Positions 7,248 to 15,427 of a stretch of 64,000 nt of DNA are shown one piece after another. Origin of the DNA: Rufibacter hautae (GTDB lineage: Bacteria > Bacteroidota > Bacteroidia > Cytophagales > Hymenobacteraceae); contig NZ_VKKY01000001.1 in assembly GCF_008271695.1 (NCBI RefSeq), forward strand, positions 62,001-126,000. Reading direction: 5' to 3'. Each line of letters begins with the position of its first letter. The first letter of the stretch is position 1. The translations under genes and the position numbers were made by a program. The notes under the pieces are model-generated. The model ran no database searches. It was not told the DNA's origin and saw nothing but the letters and a program-made list of their open reading frames with translations.

Positions 7248-8564
7248 ATGCGTCTTCAATCCAAACTTGCCCTTTTCAGTGCCGCCTCTAAGATCTTGAT
7301 CCTGTTGTTGCTGGTGTTGGGGCTGCCTATTCTGGTGAACAAAGTGGCCCTGCTCAACGCCGACGAGCGGCTCATGCAGAAAGAGGAAAGGATGTACCAG
7401 ATCATTGAGGAACAGGGTATTGAGTCTTTCATCACCAGCGAAACAGGAGCATACGGGAGCTATAACCTGTTCAAAGAGGAATTCATCTCGTTGGAGGAAA
7501 TTTCATCTAGCAAGGTGGTGAACAGCATTGAGAACAGCCTGCGCAAGGTAGACAACCAGGTAGTAAACTACCGGGTGCTGTCTTCCACCTTTGACTTAGG
7601 TGAGAAGCGGTACCTGCTGGAAATTGGGCGGTCGTTGGCGACCATTCACAATAACAGCAAAACGCTGCAGGCCTACGCCTTGTATTTCCTGGCCGCCGTG
7701 GTGCTGTTGACCGTTTTCTCTGATCTGGCTTTCAGTAAGATTCTGCTGCGCCCGCTCACGCTTATCGTGAAACGCCTGCAGCGCGTGGAGCACCCCAGCA
7801 CCTTCACCCCTAAAAAGCTCCAGACCTCCACCGATGACTTCCTGTACCTCAACAACACCATCAACGCCATGATGGGCCAAATTCAGGAGGCGTTCCAGAA
7901 GGAAAAGGAGTTTATTGGCAATGTCTCGCATGAGCTGCTCACGCCGGTGTCCATCCTGCAGACGCGGCTGGAGAACCTGCTTGCGGACCCAGATACCCCG
8001 GAAAGCATGCTGGAGAAACTGGTAGACAACCTCAGAACCCTACACCGGCTAAAGAACATCATCCAGGCGCTGTTGCTCATCTCCCGCATTGAGAACGAGC
8101 AATACCTGCGCAACGAAACCGTGGATCTCACCCAATTGGCCGAGGAAGTAGCCGAGGAGATAAAGGAGCGCGCCGAAGCCCGGGAGGTAAACCTGCACGT
8201 GGAGATCACCGGCGACTACACCTTAACCAAAGCAAACCAGTCTCTGCTGTTTACCATGCTGTTCAACGTGGTGAACAACGCCATCAAATACAACAAACCA
8301 GAAGGCAGCATCTGCATCAAAGGCCAGCCCCACGGTAAAGACTACGAAATTGCCGTGAAAGACACCGGCGTGGGCATCAAGGAAGAGCAGTTGCCGCACA
8401 TTTTCAGCCGGTTCAAGCGTTTGCATGCCCCAGACGGCGAAAGCCACGGCCTTGGCCTAACCATCGTGAAAACCATTGCCACCTTCCACGGCATTGACCT
8501 TTCTGTAGAATCTGTCCCAAGTGAGGGCACCACGTTCCGATTTCTGTTTCCCCGCCAAGCCTGA
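7248..8564 (+). CDS. membrane sensor histidine kinase
   Basis: 438 residues. One membrane segment lies at about 14-31 and a second at about 142-160, with a roughly 110-residue sensor region between them that has no domain I recognise. A HAMP-like linker (about 165-218) leads to the HisKA dimerisation box FIGNVSHELLTP (phospho-acceptor His228). The ATPase domain shows the N box (NVVNNAIKYN, about 340-349), G1 (DTGVGI, Asp372) and G2 (HGLGLTIVK, about 400-408). It presumably phosphorylates the regulator at 6334. The signal sensed cannot be read from the sequence. Confidence 0.92.
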   Translation: MRLQSKLALFSAASKILILLLLVLGLPILVNKVALLNADERLMQKEERMYQIIEEQGIESFITSETGAYGSYNLFKEEFISLEEISSSKVVNSIENSLRKVDNQVVNYRVLSSTFDLGEKRYLLEIGRSLATIHNNSKTLQAYALYFLAAVVLLTVFSDLAFSKILLRPLTLIVKRLQRVEHPSTFTPKKLQTSTDDFLYLNNTINAMMGQIQEAFQKEKEFIGNVSHELLTPVSILQTRLENLLADPDTPESMLEKLVDNLRTLHRLKNIIQALLLISRIENEQYLRNETVDLTQLAEEVAEEIKERAEAREVNLHVEITGDYTLTKANQSLLFTMLFNVVNNAIKYNKPEGSICIKGQPHGKDYEIAVKDTGVGIKEEQLPHIFSRFKRLHAPDGESHGLGLTIVKTIATFHGIDLSVESVPSEGTTFRFLFPRQA

Positions 8565-8569
8565 TGCCT

Positions 8570-8605
8570 GTTTTCAGGCTATTTCCTTAAAAACGCTGCG
8601 GAAAC
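8570..8605. repeat. 36-base palindromic element, copy 4 (degenerate)
   Basis: GTTTTCAGGCT and CGGAAAC ends around ATTTCCTTAAAAA. It begins six bases after the kinase stop codon. Confidence 0.6.
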
Positions 8606-8625
8606 AGAGAATCCCCTTGTACCCC

Positions 8626-8656
8626 TTGCGCTGCCGGTGCGTACATCCTTACTTTG
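8626..8656 (+). promoter_or_regulatory. predicted Bacteroidota promoter
   Basis: TTG at 8626-8628, a 20-base spacer, then TTACTTTG at 8649-8656 (one mismatch to TAnnTTTG). It is 24 bases before the ATG of the dehydrogenase gene. Confidence 0.55.
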
Positions 8657-8679
8657 TCTCTTACCTAAAACAGAAAGAC

Positions 8680-9543
8680 ATGAACGTAGGATTTATAGGC
8701 CTGGGCATTATGGGCAGCCGCATGGCCGCCAATCTGCAGAAAGCGGGTCACCACCTGGTAGTCTACAACCGTACCGCCGAAAAAGCGAATGACCTGGTGG
8801 CCAACGGCGCCACCCTGGCCTCCAGCCCTGAGGAAGTGGGCCGGCAGTGCCGCGTGGTGTTCACCATGCTGGCTACCCCGGAATCGGTGGAAGAGGCGGC
8901 ATTGGGCCAGCACGGCTTTTTAAAAGAACTGCTCGGCAACTCGCTCTGGATCGATGCCAGCACCGTGAACCCCTCCTTCAGCCTGAGAATGGCCGAAGCA
9001 GCGACCAAAATGGGACACCGTTTCCTGGATGCGCCGGTTTCTGGCTCGCTGAAACCCGCTGAGACCGGTCAGTTGGTGTTTCTGGTAGGCGGCGAGACCA
9101 ATGATGTGGAGGAAGTACGGCCTTTGCTGGACACCATGGGCAAAGCGGTGCTGCACATAGGCGGACACGGACAGGGCGCCAGCATGAAAATGGTCAACAA
9201 CATGCTCTTCGGGCAGATGATGGCGGCTTTCTCTGAGGCATTGCGGTTGGGCACTTCACTGGGCATCACGGAGGAAATGCTGTGCCAGACCCTGCTGAAC
9301 GGACCAGGCGGCGCGCCTTTCCTCAAGCTGAAAGAAAACAAACTCCTCACCCGCGATTTCTCCCCGGAATTTCCACTGGAGTGGATGCACAAAGATCTGC
9401 ACTTGGCGGGGGTTACAGCCTATGAACAAGGGATTGCGCTGCCCACCCTGCATACCGTGAAAGAACTGTTCGCGCAGGCCAAACAAGCCGGTCTGGCGCA
9501 GGATGACTTCTCGGCGGTGTACCAGTTCGTCAACCCTAAATAA
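8680..9543 (+). CDS. NAD(P)-dependent beta-hydroxyacid dehydrogenase (HIBADH/GLYR family)
   Basis: 287 residues, cytoplasmic. The Rossmann start MNVGFIGLGIMGSRMA (GxGxxG), the substrate-binding DAPVSGS (118-124) and the catalytic region GASMKMVNNM (Lys170) mark the 3-hydroxyisobutyrate / tartronate-semialdehyde / glyoxylate-succinic-semialdehyde reductase superfamily. The N-terminal YNRT (Arg31 after the second strand) suggests NADPH preference. The exact substrate cannot be told. The frame opens at 8521, but the Rossmann fold and predicted promoter fix the start at 8680. Confidence 0.88.
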   Translation: MNVGFIGLGIMGSRMAANLQKAGHHLVVYNRTAEKANDLVANGATLASSPEEVGRQCRVVFTMLATPESVEEAALGQHGFLKELLGNSLWIDASTVNPSFSLRMAEAATKMGHRFLDAPVSGSLKPAETGQLVFLVGGETNDVEEVRPLLDTMGKAVLHIGGHGQGASMKMVNNMLFGQMMAAFSEALRLGTSLGITEEMLCQTLLNGPGGAPFLKLKENKLLTRDFSPEFPLEWMHKDLHLAGVTAYEQGIALPTLHTVKELFAQAKQAGLAQDDFSAVYQFVNPK

Positions 9544-9552
9544 CCCTTTCCT

Positions 9553-9588
9553 GTTTCGGGCTTGGTTTAGCAGAATCAGGCCCGAAAC
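9553..9588. repeat. 36-base palindromic element, copy 5, with outer arms
   Basis: Core ends GTTTCGGGC and GCCCGAAAC. Outer complementary arms CCCTTTCCT (from 9544) and AGGAAGGG (to 9596) extend the stem with one bulge. It fills the whole gap between two convergent genes and could end both transcripts. Confidence 0.88.
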
Positions 9589-9597
9589 AGGAAGGGC

Positions 9598-10878
9598 TTA
9601 GATCAAGTCCTGCAAGTGAATAGTGGTATCAAAGGACTTGTACTGGCGGCTGATTCTGAGTTGCAGCCGTCGGCGCGGATAGTTCTGGAACATCTCCAGG
9701 ATCTCGCCAAGCGTCTTGTCAATGCATTTCACGCCGTTGATGCTCACGATGGCATCGCCGGGTTCCAGCCCCGCCCGTTGAGCCGGCGAGTTGGGAATCA
9801 CCTGCGCAATGGTGTAGAAGTTGAACCCTGGGATGGGACTGAGCAGTTCCAGACCGCTGAGGTTGTAGTGGAACGGCTTCTTGTACATGTGGCTGGGCTG
9901 CAGCAGCATTCGGGAGTTAGGGTAATCAAACACTACCTTGAACCGTTGCAGGATATCGGCGCCCAGGTTTCCGTTGCGGTTGTTGAGCCCCAGCGCATGC
10001 CGGATGGACATGGTATCCGGGAAACAGGCGGGCGGTCTCTTTAAGATGTACTCCCCCAGTTCCAACGTCTCCAGCCGGGCAATCTCCCCGTGGATGTCTC
10101 CGTTCAGCCCCCGGCCCAGGTAAGCCTCAATTTTTTTCTCGGGAATCTTGACGTCGGGCAAGGTAGGCGGATACAGCAGCATGGAGGTACTCATGCCGCT
10201 GTCCACAATGAGGCGCATGGCGTGTTTAGAGCCATCGGGGAAATTGGCCAGGACTTTCACGTAAGGCTTGGAAGCCTCAATCTCCAACGGCACCACCGTG
10301 CATTTCTGAGCTCTTTTCTCTGGGTAAGTGCCGGGCTTGAAAAGCGTCATGACCTTGTTCTGGTAGTCAATCTCCACCACGAAGTCGCGGAAAAGCGGGT
10401 ACCCGATAATGCCGTGCACGTTCAGGCCCAGCCTTGAGGACAGGTTGAAGATGTTCTCCTCCAGCATAAGCACTTTCTGGTTCTTAGACTCCACGCCTGA
10501 GAAATTGATGCTGTTCCCAGAAGAGAGCATCGCCTGGATGCCCTCGCCGCTGCCCAGACCCCGTAAAAAAAGCTTCTCTACGTTATTCAAGGTAATGGTG
10601 TCAAACTCCCCTATTTCCATGAGCAGCGTCCGGTCTACCCCCGTGTCCACCACAAAATTGAGCGGGTTGGAGTTGTTGATCTTGATGGGGATGATGATAA
10701 GGTTATGAACCAGCTGAAACGGAATCTTTACCCGTTTGCGGTTATACAAAAACTTCAAGCCGTCCTCTTCGTTTGGTAATGCTTGCCCCCAAAGCAGCAT
10801 GGGCGACAAGAACATACCAAAGAAGAGAACAAGGGTCAGGAGTCCTGAGAACATCGGTTTCTGCAAAGAATTACCCAT
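9598..10878 (-). CDS. retropepsin-like aspartyl protease with PDZ domain
   Basis: 426 residues, exported: hydrophobic N-terminus (about 10-32) ending LLWGQA. Two aspartyl-protease motifs are present, VVDTG (78-80) and IVDSG (225-227), each in a hydrophobic strand, so one chain may hold both lobes. A C-terminal PDZ domain (about 345-420; IPNSPAQRAGLEPGDAIVSINGV) follows. This is a known Bacteroidota architecture; the substrates are unknown. The frame extends to a TTG at 10911, but the ATG at 10878 gives the better signal peptide. It is convergent with the dehydrogenase gene. Confidence 0.85.
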   Translation of the reverse strand: MGNSLQKPMFSGLLTLVLFFGMFLSPMLLWGQALPNEEDGLKFLYNRKRVKIPFQLVHNLIIIPIKINNSNPLNFVVDTGVDRTLLMEIGEFDTITLNNVEKLFLRGLGSGEGIQAMLSSGNSINFSGVESKNQKVLMLEENIFNLSSRLGLNVHGIIGYPLFRDFVVEIDYQNKVMTLFKPGTYPEKRAQKCTVVPLEIEASKPYVKVLANFPDGSKHAMRLIVDSGMSTSMLLYPPTLPDVKIPEKKIEAYLGRGLNGDIHGEIARLETLELGEYILKRPPACFPDTMSIRHALGLNNRNGNLGADILQRFKVVFDYPNSRMLLQPSHMYKKPFHYNLSGLELLSPIPGFNFYTIAQVIPNSPAQRAGLEPGDAIVSINGVKCIDKTLGEILEMFQNYPRRRLQLRISRQYKSFDTTIHLQDLI

Positions 10879-11254
10879 ACGTGGCTTGTTCAGTCTGAGT
10901 AAGTTAAGCAAAATAATCAGGAAAGTAAACTTCTAAGAAGCCAACGAGGTTCTATAAATCTTTATACTTTCCAGCAGACCAAAAAGTTGACTTGTACCTG
11001 ATTGGATTTCCGTTGTTTTGCCTCCAAAAGCCGACATTTAACGCCTTCTTTTCTTCAAAATACCGGTGACAGAAACCTTTTCTTTTCCCTGCGGTATGTT
11101 TAAAGCCGATAACGTCAAAAAACGGGAAGCCTGGTTTAAGGCCGATTTTGGGAAATAAGCCATAAAACGCATTGGTTCTTTTCCTAACTTGCCCCCGGTT
11201 CACCGAGGGGCTTTGCCTGGCCGGGCCATCTTGGTTTTCAAACACATTCTCACC
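10879..11254. other. divergent intergenic region
   Basis: 376 bases between divergent starts. It contains a degenerate 36-base element (11134-11168). A possible leftward -7 box (CAAAATAA at 10909-10916, one mismatch) has no matching -33 element. A long open frame on the minus strand (10952-11884) overlaps the next gene and has no recognisable features. Confidence 0.4.
11134..11168. repeat. palindromic element, copy 6 (35 bases)
   Basis: GTTTAAGGCC and GCCATAAAAC ends around GATTTTGGGAAATAA; one base shorter than usual. It is upstream of the 11255 gene. Confidence 0.65.
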
Positions 11255-11752
11255 ATGAGCGATTCTCTTTACCAACAATTGCTGGACCAGGTATTTGGCC
11301 CGGAACCCACCGATCTCCGGTCGGAAATCTCGCCTTTGTACCTTGAGCTGGAAAAAGCCCTGCAAGAGGCCAGACCGGGTCGGCAAAGCCAGGAAGAAGT
11401 GAGTTTCAGGTTTGAGCGCCTGCGGCTGGGCTTGGGAATTTCGCTTTTGCAGTTGCTCACAGATCTGGGCGGTGACGAGGAAAGCGCCCAAGTGCGCGAT
11501 TTGCTGCAGGAGGCGCTGCAGGCTACCTCGGTAAAGGGCATTGACACCGTGGTGCAGAAGAAAGGGCACCTCTTTGAAGAGCTCTACACCGACCTTTACG
11601 TCAACGCCGACGCCGAGCACATTCTGGCCCTGTTTGAGGAGACCCTCAACGCCACCTCCAAAGAAGAGATGGACGACCTGCTGGACAGAGCACTGGAGAT
11701 TGCCGAGGACCTGGAGTTCCAGGATGAGGAAGACGACACCCCTGAGGAATAG
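11255..11752 (+). CDS. acidic hypothetical protein
   Basis: 165 residues, no signal peptide, predicted all-helical, with a very acidic tail (LEFQDEEDDTPEE). No domain recognised. The frame extends to 11189, but MSDSLYQQLL at 11255 is the natural start. The next gene (DUF2721 membrane protein) begins 34 bases after the stop in the same direction, so they probably form an operon. Confidence 0.65.
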   Translation: MSDSLYQQLLDQVFGPEPTDLRSEISPLYLELEKALQEARPGRQSQEEVSFRFERLRLGLGISLLQLLTDLGGDEESAQVRDLLQEALQATSVKGIDTVVQKKGHLFEELYTDLYVNADAEHILALFEETLNATSKEEMDDLLDRALEIAEDLEFQDEEDDTPEE

Positions 11753-11786
11753 GTAACCGCAAACTGGCCGCTGCCTGCATCCCGCC

Positions 11787-12206
11787 ATGGAAATCACGCT
11801 CACCACTCCTGCCCTGCTGTTCCCGGCGCTCTCGTTGCTGTTGCTGGCGTTCACCAACCGCTTCCTGTCGCTGGCCTCTCTCATCAGGAACCTGAAATCG
11901 ATCTACAAGACCAGCCACAACCACCTGGTGTACGGACAAATCCAGAACCTCAGAATCAGGCTCGTGCTCATCCGGAACATGCAGGCGTTTGGCATCGCCA
12001 GCATGTTTTCCTGCGTGCTGTGCATGTTCATGATCTATGCCGGCTGGCAAACCGCTGGTACCATCATCTTCGGGGTAAGCCTTATCCTGCTGATGGTGTC
12101 CATGGCTTTGTCACTGTGGGAAATCCAAATATCGGTGAAAGCCCTGGAACTGGAACTGAGCGATCTGGAACAGGACGAGGAAATTGCGCCTTTAGGCTCT
12201 GTTTAG
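11787..12206 (+). CDS. DUF2721 family membrane protein
   Basis: 139 residues. One hydrophobic segment lies near the N-terminus (about 8-27), and two more at about 72-90 and 94-112, separated by a basic loop (NLRIRLVLIRNMQAFG). This is the DUF2721 pattern: short inner-membrane proteins ending in an acidic helix (ALELELSDLEQDEE). The biochemical role is not known. It is probably co-transcribed with 11255. Confidence 0.8.
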   Translation: MEITLTTPALLFPALSLLLLAFTNRFLSLASLIRNLKSIYKTSHNHLVYGQIQNLRIRLVLIRNMQAFGIASMFSCVLCMFMIYAGWQTAGTIIFGVSLILLMVSMALSLWEIQISVKALELELSDLEQDEEIAPLGSV

Positions 12207-12229
12207 ATCCCCTTCCTTCGTCTATCCCT

Positions 12230-12265
12230 GTTTTATGGGCTTATTTCTGAAAACGGGCCTAAAAT
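12230..12265. repeat. 36-base palindromic element, copy 7
   Basis: GTTTTATGGGC and GGGCCTAAAAT ends; the last base is T rather than C. It is 24 bases after the DUF2721 stop. Confidence 0.65.
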
Positions 12266-12525
12266 GGTGCTCCCCTTGCGCTCCTTTGCTCTCTACTTAC
12301 TATTTCAAAGCTAATCCTCCCACTTCAACAGCATCGCAGTAAGCAAAACCTGAGCTGTATTTTCTCTAAAATCCAGGTGTGCCGCTTACTTAAGGAATAG
12401 GAAAGGTATTTCTGCTTTCTCGGTGAGAATCAGGTCCTCACAAGTAATTCTTCCTCGTATAAACAGGAGTGCCCCAGTTCAAGCCCATAGAGAGCTGGGG
12501 TCGGCATGAATATGCTTTATAATTA

Positions 12526-12554
12526 TTGATGCTGGGCTCTGCTTTATACCTTTG
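12526..12554 (+). promoter_or_regulatory. predicted queA promoter
   Basis: TTG at 12526-12528, an 18-base spacer and a perfect TACCTTTG at 12547-12554. Confidence 0.65.
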
Positions 12555-12577
12555 TTTTTCTTTTGTGATTAACGTAC

Positions 12578-13810
12578 ATGCCGATCCAACATCCGAGACA
12601 GATTTCCATCTCTGACTATACCTATCACCTTCCCGAGGAAAGAATTGCCCAGTTTCCGTTAGAGAACCGCGACCAATCCAAGTTGCTGCTCTACAAGAAT
12701 GGCCGCATCGCCGACGCCCAGTTCAGAGACCTCCCCTCGGCACTGCCTTTCAATTCTCTTTTGGTTTTCAACGATACCAAGGTAGTACAGGCGCGCCTGC
12801 GGTTTCAAAAGCCCACGGGCGGGATGATTGAGTTGTTCTGTCTGGAACCCCTGGAGCCCGTACGCGAAGTACAGCAGGCCATGCAACAAACCTACTCGGT
12901 GGTTTGGAAATGCTTAGTGGGCAACAACAAACGCTGGCGCGAGGGTCGTCTGGAGATGCCCTTGGGTCCTTATCCCGCCGATGGCATGCTCTGGGCCGAA
13001 CGCCTGGCGCCTGCTGAGGAAGGGTTTGCCATCCATTTTACCTGGTCGCCGGGCAACAGAACCTTCGCGGAGATCCTAGACCTGGCCGGCCTGCTTCCGC
13101 TGCCTCCCTACATGAACCGCGATGCCCAGCAAACGGACCAGGAGCGTTACCAGACCGTCTACGCCTCTGAGGCCGGGGCCGTAGCCGCGCCTACCGCCGG
13201 TTTGCACTTTACCCCGCAGGTCCTGGAGCAGATCAGCATCAAGGGACACCAACAGGCTTTCGTTACGTTGCATGTGGGCGCGGGCACCTTTAAACCCGTG
13301 AAAGCCGAGCTGATGGAATACCACTACATGCACGGGGAGCAATTATCTGTGAGCCGCGCATTCCTGCACCAACTATTGCACCATGGCCCTAAACCCGTCA
13401 TTGCGGTAGGCACCACCTCTATGCGCACCTTGGAAAGTCTGTACTGGCTAGGCTCCGGCCTTTCTTTAGGCATTCTTCCGCAGGAGGGCGATGAACTGCT
13501 GGTGCCCCAGTGGTTTCCGTATGAAGTCCGGACCACACTGTCAGTGCAGGAAGCGCTGGAAACCCTGATTCTGTACCTAGACAGGCAGGGACTTACTCAC
13601 CTGCAGGCTACTACCCGTATCCTTATCGCGCCAGGGTACCAGTTTAAGATCTGCACCGGTCTGGTCACCAATTTTCATCAGCCGCAAAGTACCCTCCTGC
13701 TGCTGGTTTCGGCCTTGATTGGGCCATCCTGGCAGAAAGTATACAAGCACGCTCTAGCCAATAATTACCGTTTCCTCAGCTACGGAGACAGCTCGCTTCT
13801 GCTGCCTTAG
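12578..13810 (+). CDS. queA: S-adenosylmethionine:tRNA ribosyltransferase-isomerase
   Basis: 410 residues. QueA transfers and isomerises the ribosyl part of SAM onto preQ1-modified tRNA to give epoxyqueuosine, a late step of queuosine synthesis. Family signatures are present: the start IADYTYHLPEE-like block (ISDYTYHLPEERIAQFPLE), VFNDTKVVQARL, AGAVAAPTAGLHFT, HVGAGTFKPV, VGTTSMRTLES and the C-terminal TNFHQPQSTLLLLVSALIG. It is somewhat longer than the usual 340-360 residues, through extensions in the middle. No other queuosine genes are nearby. It has its own promoter. Confidence 0.95.
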   Translation: MPIQHPRQISISDYTYHLPEERIAQFPLENRDQSKLLLYKNGRIADAQFRDLPSALPFNSLLVFNDTKVVQARLRFQKPTGGMIELFCLEPLEPVREVQQAMQQTYSVVWKCLVGNNKRWREGRLEMPLGPYPADGMLWAERLAPAEEGFAIHFTWSPGNRTFAEILDLAGLLPLPPYMNRDAQQTDQERYQTVYASEAGAVAAPTAGLHFTPQVLEQISIKGHQQAFVTLHVGAGTFKPVKAELMEYHYMHGEQLSVSRAFLHQLLHHGPKPVIAVGTTSMRTLESLYWLGSGLSLGILPQEGDELLVPQWFPYEVRTTLSVQEALETLILYLDRQGLTHLQATTRILIAPGYQFKICTGLVTNFHQPQSTLLLLVSALIGPSWQKVYKHALANNYRFLSYGDSSLLLP

Positions 13811-13820
13811 CAGATTGTAA

Positions 13821-13856
13821 GTTTCAAGCCCGTTTTGGTAGAATCAGGCTTGAAAC
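13821..13856. repeat. 36-base palindromic element, copy 8
   Basis: GTTTCAAGCC and GGCTTGAAAC ends, a fully matched AAG/CTT variant. It is 11 bases after the queA stop. Confidence 0.85.
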
Positions 13857-13973
13857 TGTAAGAAAAAAATGCGTGTCTTATTAAAATCTGATCAAGCATG
13901 AACCAAAAGGCTTTATGGCAAAGCTTAAAAGCTGAGCCAGTATTCCATAGCCTTGTCAATTTTACGATCCATG

Positions 13974-14009
13974 GTTTTGTGCCTGATTTGAGCAAAATAG
14001 GCTATAAAC
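13974..14009. repeat. 36-base palindromic element, copy 9
   Basis: GTTTTGTGCCTGATTTG and AAAATAGGCTATAAAC. It directly abuts the terminator of the leftward SusD gene. Confidence 0.7.
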
Positions 14010-14040
14010 AAAAAGAGGAGGCACAGGCCTCCTCTTTTTG
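14010..14040 (-). terminator. intrinsic terminator of the first SusC/SusD operon
   Basis: AAAAAGAGGAGG / CCTCCTCTTTTT stem, T-rich on both strands, so it may also stop rightward readthrough. It lies 20 bases beyond the SusD stop on the minus strand. Confidence 0.88.
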
Positions 14041-14059
14041 TTTATACAGTTGTGTTAGA

Positions 14060-15394
14060 TTAACCGCCAAGGTAACCTGGGTTCTGAGTCAGGTTCGTGT
14101 TAGCGTCTCTTTCTCTTTGCGGAATGGGAAACACCAGATTGTTGGCGCTATAAGGAGTATCGCCTATAGTTCCTTTGGTGCGCTTGATATCAGCCAAAAG
14201 CTGCCCTTCAAAGATCAATTCTAGTTTACGCTCTTGCAGTACTTGCGCTAAGGTTACGGTAGTCACTGGTCCTAAACCGGCGCGTTCTCTGATGGTATTG
14301 ATGTCTGCCACCGCAGAAACACCGCCAATGTTGGTACCGGTTCTCAGGCTAGCCTCGGCGCGGGTTAGGTACATCTCTGCTAAGCGCAGGATTGGAATAA
14401 CGGCAAACTGCTCATCAAACTTATTGGTATACCCATCTTCATAGATATTCAGACGCTCATCTTCTGGATCGTATTGGTCTATCAATTGGTCTTGAATCTC
14501 AATATCAGCGCGTTGCAGCTGGGAATAGTAGGTATTCAACTCATTGATCCCGTCTTGTGACGTTACCTGGATGGCGAAAATGTCTTCCGGGCTGTTGGAT
14601 GTATTGTTGAATGCCTGTGCGTAAGAATCAGCCAATCTGTATCTGCCAGATTTTATTACTCTGTCTGCGGCCTCACCAGCTTCTTGGTATTTCTCCTGCT
14701 GCAGATACACGCGGGAAAGCATGCCGGCAGCTGCCCATTTAGTGGCAAAGAAACCATTGGTTGACGGCAGCAAAGTCTCTGCCTCTGTCAAATCTTTTAA
14801 GATTTGGGCATACACCTCGGCCACTGAGTTTCTGCTCACGAAAGAGGTTTCGGTGATGAGGCCAGTTGGCGTAAGAACGATTGGCACCCCGGGGTTTGTA
14901 GCCGGGTTCCCGTCTACATAGGCTTTGCCGTAGAGTTTCACCAATTCAAAGTACATTGTACCTCTCAGGAATTTGGCTTCCCCTTCTACCCGGGTCTTCT
15001 TGGCGGCATCTACTTTATCAATATTGGCCAGCACACTGTTGGCGATATTGATGACGCGGTAACTGTCCAGCCAGGTAGCGGCCACAAAGGAATTATTTTC
15101 CAGAATGGCTTTCTGATAAACTTCCTCAGGCTGCGCGAACGTACCCACGAAGGCAATATCGTCGTCGTTTCCCAGTAGGTCTGATAGGAACTGAATGTCT
15201 CCTCCGTACACATCTGCGTCACCAGCAGCGTCATAGGCACCCACTAAAGCCGCCTCCACATCTGAAGAGGTGGCAAGCGCCTGACCAGTTTCCACTGATT
15301 GTTGCGGATCTATATCTAATTGGTCATCGCAGCTAAACAGAAGTCCGGCTAAGCCTATGATGACAGCGTATGATTTTATGTTCTTTCTTTTCAT
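14060..15394 (-). CDS. SusD/RagB family lipoprotein, pair 1
   Basis: 444 residues. Lipobox LLFSC (Cys22) places it on the outer membrane surface. It is the substrate-binding lid of a SusC partner, encoded just upstream (33-base gap). The start DDQLDIDPQQSVETGQAL, the TPR-like helices (YFELVKLYGKAY) and the end PIPQRERDANTNLTQNPGY are typical SusD_N / SusD_RagB features. Substrate unknown: no carbohydrate enzyme lies in the cluster. It is clearly similar to the SusD at 19052, so the pairs arose by duplication. Confidence 0.93.
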   Translation of the reverse strand: MKRKNIKSYAVIIGLAGLLFSCDDQLDIDPQQSVETGQALATSSDVEAALVGAYDAAGDADVYGGDIQFLSDLLGNDDDIAFVGTFAQPEEVYQKAILENNSFVAATWLDSYRVINIANSVLANIDKVDAAKKTRVEGEAKFLRGTMYFELVKLYGKAYVDGNPATNPGVPIVLTPTGLITETSFVSRNSVAEVYAQILKDLTEAETLLPSTNGFFATKWAAAGMLSRVYLQQEKYQEAGEAADRVIKSGRYRLADSYAQAFNNTSNSPEDIFAIQVTSQDGINELNTYYSQLQRADIEIQDQLIDQYDPEDERLNIYEDGYTNKFDEQFAVIPILRLAEMYLTRAEASLRTGTNIGGVSAVADINTIRERAGLGPVTTVTLAQVLQERKLELIFEGQLLADIKRTKGTIGDTPYSANNLVFPIPQRERDANTNLTQNPGYLGG

Positions 15395-15427
15395 GACTTG
15401 TTCTTTTACGTGATTCTGTGATACTGC

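Larger units (their letters stand above)
12207..12577. other. intergenic region before queA
   Basis: 371 bases with one 36-base element (12230-12265) and a short hairpin (CCCCAG...CTGGGG, about 12473-12500). A good promoter lies at 12526-12554, only about 24 bases before the queA start. That leaves little room for a leader riboswitch. Confidence 0.5.

Noticed and set aside
10952-11884. 310-residue minus-strand frame
   Set aside because: Antisense to the acidic protein gene at 11255 and part of the DUF2721 gene; low-complexity Val/Gly/Leu composition typical of a shadow frame.
12266-12577. preQ1 riboswitch upstream of queA
   Set aside because: The gap has small hairpins, but the predicted promoter leaves only about 20 bases of leader, and the preQ1 aptamer pattern is not seen.
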